A stretch of 12,897 bases of DNA, from the NCBI GenBank assembly GCA_913043185.1, contig CAJWMI010000051.1:1-12897 (forward strand). Reading direction: 5' to 3'. The position numbers were made by a program, and so were the translations under genes. Each line of letters begins with the position of its first letter. Positions within the stretch are counted from its first letter, which is position 1. Of the stretch, positions 7,923 to 12,897 are shown one piece after another. Below the pieces are notes generated by a model. The model was given only the letters and a program-made list of their open reading frames with translations. It had not been told where the DNA came from and did not search any database. This stretch comes from an uncultured Fidelibacterota bacterium (GTDB lineage Bacteria; Marinisomatota; Marinisomatia; Marinisomatales; UBA1611).

Positions 7923-8891
7923 ATTGTTGTATGATATTGGATAAAAATAAAATACATCTATTAATCTATCTATCGCCACTTCCAAAAAAACATTAGAATA
8001 AAAATTTACCCACGCTCTGAAATATTTTAAGGAAAAACTTAATTCCCCCTTACTTGCTTCATAATTCCACAGATTTAGTTCTTTCCCTGCACACCACGAA
8101 AATAACTTAAGCTCATTTTCAGATAATTGTTCCTTGCCGGTATCGATGGCATCATCTGACAGAGGCTTAAATGTTTTGTGGTGCCACTCTTTCTTATAAT
8201 TAGGAATATTTTTCTCAGTACTTAAATAGAACTCTAACATTCCTGACTCATATTTTACATTTATGAAATCACATATTTTCTTTAGTTGAGTTTCTGGATG
8301 TCTAACGATATCCTCATAGCGAACCTCTAAAAACTGATCTTTATAAACCTTAGAGGCCTTTACCCCCATCCGAATGGAATACCTCCAGTTCAACATTGAA
8401 TGAATAGAATTTTTCTTCCACCAGGGCATTCTCTTTAACGAAGCAATACAATCATGCCCATTACGTATTACATGTATAATTCTAGCATCAGGGTATAACT
8501 TCAGGAGTTGGGAAATATATCTAATGTAGTAAGGCCTCTTATCACCCCATCTTGGTTTATGCCGTATTTTTGAGTATTGTTGAAAAACTGTCCCAGTTAT
8601 TTCTCCAATTGTAGTGCAATCCTTCCAGGACTCTCTTAAATGATTGGGATCAAGTTTAAGATCAATTAGCTTGGTGTTAGTTTCCCTTTGGAGCATCCAC
8701 TCAATTATCTTATCTATATTTTTTCCATTATTTAAATCACCAAACAACATTCTCCTTTTATATAATTTTCGTGAGAATTTTGTTTGAGGTGGCAAAGCAA
8801 TTTTTGAATGCTCATTGAGCATAAGCCTAAGCACAGTTGTTCCAGACCGTTCGCAACCAACGATAAAAATAGGTTGATCAGATAATTTCAT
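7914..8891 (-). CDS. PAPS-dependent sulfotransferase family protein
   Basis: This is a 325-residue cytoplasmic sulfotransferase that would move sulfate from 3'-phosphoadenosine-5'-phosphosulfate to a hydroxyl or amine. The 5'-phosphosulfate loop is IFIVGCERSGTTVLR (8-22). The 3'-phosphate site is HVIRNGHDCIASL (140-152), with R143 and S151. WGDKRP (115-120) and LEVRYEDIVRHPE (188-200) are standard for the Sulfotransfer_1/3 superfamily. The acceptor cannot be predicted; the lipid-headgroup genes next door make a glycolipid, saccharide or lipid target possible (inference). The ATG at 8891 lacks a Shine-Dalgarno sequence. It converges on the nucleotidyltransferase with a 4-bp overlap and diverges from the secreted protein at 9020. 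Confidence 0.9.
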   Translation of the reverse strand: MKLSDQPIFIVGCERSGTTVLRLMLNEHSKIALPPQTKFSRKLYKRRMLFGDLNNGKNIDKIIEWMLQRETNTKLIDLKLDPNHLRESWKDCTTIGEITGTVFQQYSKIRHKPRWGDKRPYYIRYISQLLKLYPDARIIHVIRNGHDCIASLKRMPWWKKNSIHSMLNWRYSIRMGVKASKVYKDQFLEVRYEDIVRHPETQLKKICDFINVKYESGMLEFYLSTEKNIPNYKKEWHHKTFKPLSDDAIDTGKEQLSENELKLFSWCAGKELNLWNYEASKGELSFSLKYFRAWVNFYSNVFLEVAIDRLIDVFYFYPISYNNKD

Positions 8892-9019
8892 TTTCTAGTT
8901 TGATTGATATGATATACTAAAGTATTAAAATTAAATCTAAATGCATATAATTATTATTTATAGGTAATCGACGACTATTTACATAGTTTTGTCCTCAATA
9001 ATATTAGGAGATTGTACAA
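8892..9019. promoter_or_regulatory. Divergent intergenic region, presumed to hold two promoters
   Basis: These 128 nt separate two divergently read genes, so promoters in both directions are expected. The DNA is AT-rich and many -10-like hexamers occur, none with a well-spaced -35. A small inverted repeat, ATACT-AA-AGTAT, sits at 8914-8925, just upstream of the sulfotransferase, and could be an operator half-site pair or chance. Confidence 0.3.
9006..9010 (+). promoter_or_regulatory. Strong ribosome binding site of the secreted protein
   Basis: AGGAG lies 9 nt before the ATG at 9020. It is one of only two strong Shine-Dalgarno sequences in the window, which suggests high or independent translation. 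Confidence 0.7.
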
Positions 9020-9655
9020 ATGAAAAAATTGAAGATCGTTGTTTTAACTTTTCTAGTTATATCACTCTGCTTTTCTCAAGATACAAATCCCGCTGGCCAG
9101 AGTATCAGCGTATCGATAGATCAGTCGATGCTAAATAATTTCTTTAATGCTATTGGTGAGGTGAAAGGAAAAGGATCAACAAAAGTTCTCGGCAAAAAGG
9201 TGAAATATAATTGGAAGGTGAAGAACCCAAGAATAACGATAGAACCCGGCGCTGCTATATTTAAGGCAGATGTTCAAATCAAATCTGGAAAAATAAAGTC
9301 AACTCCTAAAGCAACCAGCAAACTAGACATAAGCTATGTAAAAGAAAAAAACCTTATTAAGATTAAAACCAAAAAAATCAAGGTTGATCTAAAGCTTAAC
9401 TTATTTGGTAAAAAAGTAAAACTCGCTACGATAGATCTTTCAAAATATTATAACCCCACTTTTGAATTCCCTGGCCCAACATTAAATCAAAAAAGTATCG
9501 AAATTGATAAACCTGATGGCTCGAAAAAAACACTCAATATTGGTATGGAAAATCAAAATTTAGTTGTTGAGAATGGTAAAATAACCGTTTATTCTGATGT
9601 CAAATTCTCTGATCTCACTCATGATGAAAAACATCCAGAAAGAAATAAAAACTAA
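9020..9655 (+). CDS. Secreted lysine-rich protein of unknown function
   Basis: This 211-residue protein is exported: MKKLK, a hydrophobic stretch, then LCFSQ-D gives a signal peptide of about 20 residues. A Cys at 17 lies inside the signal, without a proper lipobox. The mature part is very basic (34 Lys in about 191 residues). It is strongly beta in pattern, with alternating residues as in NLIKIKTKKIKVDLKLNL. A related segment occurs twice, LGKKVK (57-62) and FGKKVK (129-134). The opening SISVSIDQSMLNNFF followed by beta strands is reminiscent of periplasmic lipid-binding TULIP/YceB-like folds, but this is an impression, not a recognised family. It has its own strong ribosome binding site and stands between two minus-strand genes, so it is probably a single-gene unit. 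Confidence 0.8.
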   Translation: MKKLKIVVLTFLVISLCFSQDTNPAGQSISVSIDQSMLNNFFNAIGEVKGKGSTKVLGKKVKYNWKVKNPRITIEPGAAIFKADVQIKSGKIKSTPKATSKLDISYVKEKNLIKIKTKKIKVDLKLNLFGKKVKLATIDLSKYYNPTFEFPGPTLNQKSIEIDKPDGSKKTLNIGMENQNLVVENGKITVYSDVKFSDLTHDEKHPERNKN

Positions 9656-9662
9656 TTTCTAA

Positions 9663-10538
9663 TTACACCGGAGTAAAAAGATTTTTTCCTTCAAATGATT
9701 TTGTGCCATTAACATAGCTGTAATACTTTCTACATTCACAGGATAAATACTCGATATCAATTGGATGAAAACTGCGTTTAGCTTCTGGCCAATATTCCTT
9801 TTGTAGTTCTATCATTCTGGAACAGGTTTGCTGGTGGTTTTCTAGCCCGAGATAGTCTTGAAGACGATCTAGATATGCTACTGCTCCGATACCTGTAGGC
9901 ACGTGGCTAGCGGGGTCGATAACATCCGGGCGAAACCAGGCCAGGTCAATAATAGCCATGAAAATTGGAAAATCATTTTCCATTTGAAATTTTTTGTTCA
10001 CACTGTCTGTCGCCATAATCACATCACCATTTGCTTTTAAAATAATGTCTGTAAGCTGAATTTTAATTTTATCAAATAATATTGTAGCAGCATGGAGTCT
10101 TTCATATTTTTCCTCTTCCCAATATATTGGCCCAACCGGATAAGCTGTAAGATTACACCATGAACTAAGATTTTCTAATTTCTTTTTAAGGCTATCAGCT
10201 TTTAAAAGGTTTTCTGAAGAAATAATATCTAATGTCTCTTGTTTATTACACCATCTTGAGAAAAAAAGTGATTGCACTAATAATGGTAGATCTTTTTCTA
10301 AACCCTTTGCAAATCGAATAATAGCTTTGCTCCCCCTGTCATCCTCTCTGAACACATTTAAAAATCTACCACGTTGAAAAATAGGATCATCAGACCATGG
10401 AGGAAGATCACCATTCTCCCTTATAAGCCTAATATTTTCACGTTCTTTGCAAAAGGCAAAAAATGCAGAAACAGGGTCCTCTAATTGCAAACCATCTAGC
10501 GCCGAAGCATAGGGATTAGAAATATGTTTATCTGCCAT
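9663..10538 (-). CDS. 5-hmdU DNA kinase helical / alpha-glutamyl-putrescinyl-thymine pyrophosphorylase-like protein
   Basis: This is a 291-residue, mostly helical protein. I choose the ATG at 10538, not the TTG 51 nt upstream at 10589, because AAGGGA stands 10 nt before it and the family-like part begins shortly after. PPWSDDPIFQRGRF (46-59) followed by LNVFREDDRGSKAI (60-73) matches, from memory, the PW(T/S)DDPI...FxNxxRxxDR signature of the 5-hmdU DNA kinase helical domain and the related thymine pyrophosphorylase clades (Iyer/Aravind base-hypermodification families). Further supports are the glycosylase-like HVPTGIGAVAYL (212-223) and the C-terminal DIEYLSCECRKY (261-272). Phage relatives act on 5-hydroxymethyl-dU in DNA. 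No P-loop kinase domain is present. It overlaps the flavin oxidoreductase by 11 nt, which implies coupled translation. Family confidence is moderate; function here is unknown. Confidence 0.65.
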   Translation of the reverse strand: MADKHISNPYASALDGLQLEDPVSAFFAFCKERENIRLIRENGDLPPWSDDPIFQRGRFLNVFREDDRGSKAIIRFAKGLEKDLPLLVQSLFFSRWCNKQETLDIISSENLLKADSLKKKLENLSSWCNLTAYPVGPIYWEEEKYERLHAATILFDKIKIQLTDIILKANGDVIMATDSVNKKFQMENDFPIFMAIIDLAWFRPDVIDPASHVPTGIGAVAYLDRLQDYLGLENHQQTCSRMIELQKEYWPEAKRSFHPIDIEYLSCECRKYYSYVNGTKSFEGKNLFTPV

Positions 10539-11643
10539 TTTCAACAAATCCCTTCCAATTACGCATGTAATCAATGAAGGCATCGCCAAGATCAGCTTCT
10601 TTTAATTGTTTTACCGTAAACGGTCCAGGCTGTGGGCTATAATCCTTATCCCAAAGATTATTAGGCCAATCAGGATACGGAATTCCAACTCTGGCTACCG
10701 CTGCTAAATCCGCTCCTTGTTTAAGTATATTTTTAGCATCTTTGCAGGTCCAGATTTTTCCTGAGCTAATTACCGTTGGTAAATTGGTAATGTTTGTTGT
10801 AAACCACTCTGTTAATGTTTTTGGATCGTCAGGGTAATGTTTTGATGTTTTGTAAATATCCCAGCAAGATAGATGTAAAAAATCAATATACTCATCTCTT
10901 AATATTTTGGCTAGTCTCATACTATCATCTAAGATTATTCCTATATCACCTATCTCAGGAGATATCCTTACACCAATAATAAAATGCTCAGGAACAGAAC
11001 CTTTAATTGATCGATATATCTCAATCAAAAATTTGGAACGCCCATTTATATCTCCACCCCATTCATCCTTACGAGTATTTGTTTTAATTCCTAGGAACTG
11101 TGTGATTAGGTACCCATGCGCTCCATGAATTTCGACTCCATCAAAACCAGCTTTTACACACCTCTCTGCTGCAAGTGTAAAATCTTGAATTATTCTATTT
11201 ATATCGCTCAAAGAAGCAGGACGAGTAAACCCAATTGAAGAATCTTTACAGGGTATTTTACTAGCAGATATTGGTATCTTACCGGTCAAAGACTCAGGAG
11301 ATCTCATACCACCATGAAATAATTGCGCAAATATTAGACCGCCATTATCATGGACTAGACTAACAAGCTTACGAAAGTTTTCTATCTGCCTATCATGATA
11401 TAATCCGATTTCGCCTTCCCAACCTTGTCCATCTTCTGAAACATTGGCAGCTGCAGTAGTTACTATTCCAAACCCGCCTTCTGCTCTACGATTAAGCCAC
11501 CTGATCTCTTGATCTGAAATCGATCCATCCTTGTGACTCTGTTTATTTGTCATCGCAGCAAGTACTGCACGATTTCTTGTAACATGACCAGTGCGGGGAA
11601 ATGTAAAAGAGTCCCCAGGTTTAGCTTTTTCTTTTTTAATCAT
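10528..11643 (-). CDS. Old Yellow Enzyme-family NADH:flavin oxidoreductase
   Basis: This is a 371-residue FMN-binding TIM-barrel oxidoreductase, typically reducing activated C=C bonds with NAD(P)H. NRAVLAAMT (24-32) is the N-terminal strand. QLFHGG (107-112) matches QLxHxGR. VEIHGAHGYLITQFL (170-184) carries the substrate-binding pair H173/H176 and the proton donor Y178. RKDEWGGDINGRSKF (191-205) matches RxDxYGGSxENRxRF. ISSGKI (292-297) and ADLAAVARVGIPYPDW (311-326) form the phosphate-binding end. The length fits a single-domain enzyme; the Fe-S and dinucleotide domains of 2,4-dienoyl-CoA reductase types are absent. It follows the phosphodiesterase by 19 nt and overlaps the next gene by 11 nt. 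The ATG at 11643 has only a distant AGGGA. The substrate is unknown. Confidence 0.93.
   Translation of the reverse strand: MIKKEKAKPGDSFTFPRTGHVTRNRAVLAAMTNKQSHKDGSISDQEIRWLNRRAEGGFGIVTTAAANVSEDGQGWEGEIGLYHDRQIENFRKLVSLVHDNGGLIFAQLFHGGMRSPESLTGKIPISASKIPCKDSSIGFTRPASLSDINRIIQDFTLAAERCVKAGFDGVEIHGAHGYLITQFLGIKTNTRKDEWGGDINGRSKFLIEIYRSIKGSVPEHFIIGVRISPEIGDIGIILDDSMRLAKILRDEYIDFLHLSCWDIYKTSKHYPDDPKTLTEWFTTNITNLPTVISSGKIWTCKDAKNILKQGADLAAVARVGIPYPDWPNNLWDKDYSPQPGPFTVKQLKEADLGDAFIDYMRNWKGFVENGR
10549..10554 (-). promoter_or_regulatory. Ribosome binding site deciding the start at 10538
   Basis: Read on the minus strand this is AAGGGA (part of GGAAGGGA), 10 nt before the ATG at 10538. It lies within the end of the flavin oxidoreductase gene. 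It favours the internal ATG over the upstream TTG at 10589. Confidence 0.6.
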
Positions 11644-11662
11644 GATTATTAATTATACATCC

Positions 11663-12550
11663 CTATCGCATTCCCAATTGGACCAGCAGCTCATATGCGA
11701 CCTTTGGCCTATTGGTAATCACACCACTAGCACCAATTGAAAACGTTTTTTTTATATCTTTATAATCATCTATTGTCCAGTAATGTACTTCCAGTCCCCT
11801 AGATCGCATATTCTCAATCCATTTAGGATTTTTGAGTCCGTATCTTTCTACCTTTTTGGAATAAAATGGCATCTGAAAAGCATCAAACGGAATCTTATAC
11901 CATGGAAGCTTTCCAAAATATATCATTCTCATTATATCACTCTTTGACGCTGCTGTAGCAATCTGATTTTTTGAAACTTTTCTAAATTCTTTGATTACAC
12001 TGTAATAAAATGAGACAAAAAGTGTCTTTTGTTGCATTTGATATTTTTTTATCAGCTCAACTAAATCAGATAGTCCAAGTTTTCTATTGTCTTTTATTTC
12101 AATATTTATTTTTTCATTTTTAAAGTTTTTAAGCACCTCTTCAAGTGAAGGTATTTTATAGCCTTTGTCCCGATATAAATAGTTTCCACTTGAATCAGAA
12201 AAGTTGTACGCAGCATCTAGGGATTGTATTTCGTCAAAAGACATTTGTGTTATATCCTTATTGACCCCTGTTATTCTTAGTAAGTTTCTATCATGTATTA
12301 CAACCCAGACTCCATCCATTGACCTCCAAATATCCAGCTCTATTATATCTGCACCATGATCTAAAGCAAGTTGAAAGGCTTCGATGGTATTTGGAGGAAG
12401 ATCCAGGGAAGCTCCTTGGTGTGCAATTATGTGTGGACATGGGCAGTCAAAATAATATTGGCCTTTTATTTCTGAGCCAATAATTAAATTGATGAGAATA
12501 ATATTTATAATAAATAAATAATAAAAAAATCCAAGTAGTTTATAAAACAA
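11663..12550 (-). CDS. Exported glycerophosphodiester phosphodiesterase
   Basis: This 295-residue GDPD-fold enzyme hydrolyses glycerophosphodiesters to glycerol-3-phosphate and an alcohol. Residues 4-25 are strongly hydrophobic (a signal peptide or membrane anchor), so it acts outside the cytoplasm. Catalytic elements are IIAHQGAS with H44, ELD with metal ligands E71 and D73, VVIHD with H86, and NIEIK with E151. HYWTIDD and GVITNRP close the barrel. Two motif departures are seen: HRG is HQG (Q45) and PENT is PPNT, so the phosphate-contacting Arg is missing. The only conventional start after the in-frame stop is TTG at 12550. It lacks a Shine-Dalgarno, 18 nt after the 60-residue gene in the same frame; translation may depend on that gene. 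Confidence 0.88.
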   Translation of the reverse strand: MFYKLLGFFYYLFIINIILINLIIGSEIKGQYYFDCPCPHIIAHQGASLDLPPNTIEAFQLALDHGADIIELDIWRSMDGVWVVIHDRNLLRITGVNKDITQMSFDEIQSLDAAYNFSDSSGNYLYRDKGYKIPSLEEVLKNFKNEKINIEIKDNRKLGLSDLVELIKKYQMQQKTLFVSFYYSVIKEFRKVSKNQIATAASKSDIMRMIYFGKLPWYKIPFDAFQMPFYSKKVERYGLKNPKWIENMRSRGLEVHYWTIDDYKDIKKTFSIGASGVITNRPKVAYELLVQLGMR

Positions 12551-12568
12551 TAGATTGTCTATATAAAA

Positions 12569-12751
12569 TTAATAATCAATCGGGTCAAACATTGTTCCAA
12601 TATCTGTAGTACCATTGGCTCTGTAGCGTTGCCCAGTCTCTAAATCTTCAATAATCCATTTGGTTGGGCATTTCGTTTTTATAATTAGCTGAACAGATTT
12701 TTCTAACTCTTCAGCTTTTTCACCATTTTTTAATTCTCTGTAGTTTGACAT
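12569..12751 (-). CDS. Small 60-residue protein of unknown function
   Basis: I do not recognise this protein. It is soluble in appearance, charged at the N-terminus (ELKNGEKAEELEK) and followed by beta-like stretches (VQLIIKTKCPTKWIIED, then GQRYRANGTT). It ends in MFDPIDY. The single Cys is followed by Pro. It is judged real because AGGAGA stands 7 nt before the ATG and because it sits tightly in a gene run, 33 nt after the upstream stop and 18 nt before the phosphodiesterase. The compact size and the WIIEDLETGQRYRA pattern suggest a small beta domain, but no function is claimed. Confidence 0.7.
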   Translation of the reverse strand: MSNYRELKNGEKAEELEKSVQLIIKTKCPTKWIIEDLETGQRYRANGTTDIGTMFDPIDY

Positions 12752-12758
12752 ATAATAT

Positions 12759-12764
12759 TCTCCT
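12759..12764 (-). promoter_or_regulatory. Strong ribosome binding site of the 60-residue gene
   Basis: On the minus strand this reads AGGAGA, 7 nt before the ATG at 12751. It is the clearest evidence that this small frame is translated. Confidence 0.7.
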
Positions 12765-12784
12765 AAAATAATCTTAAACCAAAT

Positions 12785-12897
12785 TTATTCAATAAAAACA
12801 CCTTTGGCATCTCCATCCATCCAACGCTCTATTTCCTGTGGGACATCATACTGATTGACCAAGAAATGAAGCTCACCATTTAGCCAATAGCAGGGAG
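12785..12897 (-). CDS. C-terminal fragment of an unrecognised protein, cut by the window edge
   Basis: A minus-strand frame is open from the window end to TAA at 12785-12787, giving 36 residues. It starts PCYWLNGELHFLVNQYD and ends ERWMDGDAKGVFIE. The composition looks like real protein and the frame fits the run of minus-strand genes, stopping 33 nt before the 60-residue gene. The 5' part lies outside the window and the family is not recognised. Confidence 0.5.
   Translation of the reverse strand, partial: PCYWLNGELHFLVNQYDVPQEIERWMDGDAKGVFIE

Noticed and set aside
8978..9004. TTTACA and TAATAT as a promoter for the secreted protein
   Set aside because: The spacer is only 15 nt, and transcription would start after the AGGAG ribosome binding site, so it cannot serve that gene.
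9673..9692. A-run facing T-run as a terminator between convergent genes
   Set aside because: The possible stem is short, AT-only, with a two-base loop, and lies within the coding end of the minus-strand gene.
10539..10589. 17-residue N-terminal extension of the DNA-modification-like protein from TTG at 10589
   Set aside because: The extension overlaps the oxidoreductase gene by 62 nt and has a weak start, while the ATG at 10538 has AAGGGA at good spacing.
10907..11128. 73-codon plus-strand frame inside the flavin oxidoreductase
   Set aside because: It is antisense to the catalytic HGAHGY/WGGDINGR region and is explained by that gene.

Overview
This window is AT-rich (roughly 37% GC by eye) chromosomal-type DNA from a Gram-negative bacterium. 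The evidence is an outer-membrane TonB-dependent receptor of the Bacteroidetes-like type, with an N-terminal carboxypeptidase-regulatory-like domain and a C-terminal Phe, together with several Sec-type signal peptides. Many starts have no clear Shine-Dalgarno sequence, which also fits the FCB side of the tree. A marine lineage such as Marinimicrobia/SAR406 or a relative is my guess from general feel; no marker gene proves it. I saw no tRNA, rRNA, CRISPR array, transposase or phage structural gene.

Layout. Positions 38-3400 (minus) hold a SAM methyltransferase followed by the TonB-dependent receptor. Positions 3470-7917 (plus) hold a compact four-gene run: an APC-family permease, an aldo/keto reductase fused to a RidA-like domain, a CDP-alcohol phosphatidyltransferase, and a LicC/PntC-like nucleotidyltransferase. 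Three of these four genes' junctions matter: two overlap and one has a 47-nt gap. A sulfotransferase (7914-8891, minus) converges on the run and shares a palindromic stop region with it. A secreted lysine-rich protein (9020-9655, plus) stands alone. Positions 12897-9663 (minus) form a second compact run: the C-terminus of an unrecognised protein, a 60-residue protein, a signal-peptide-bearing glycerophosphodiester phosphodiesterase, an Old Yellow Enzyme-type flavin oxidoreductase, and a protein resembling the 5-hmdU DNA kinase helical / alpha-glutamyl-putrescinyl-thymine pyrophosphorylase superfamily.

How they may work together. The nucleotidyltransferase and the CDP-alcohol phosphatidyltransferase make a coherent pair: one activates a phospho- or phosphono-alcohol with CTP, the other transfers it to a lipid or alcohol acceptor in the membrane. 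The permease and reductase-RidA fusion upstream could supply or modify the headgroup precursor. The phosphodiesterase and sulfotransferase are also compatible with envelope chemistry. The most unexpected gene is the DNA-hypermodification-like protein, which is apparently translationally coupled to a flavin oxidoreductase in a setting without any recognisable phage or DNA-modification partner.
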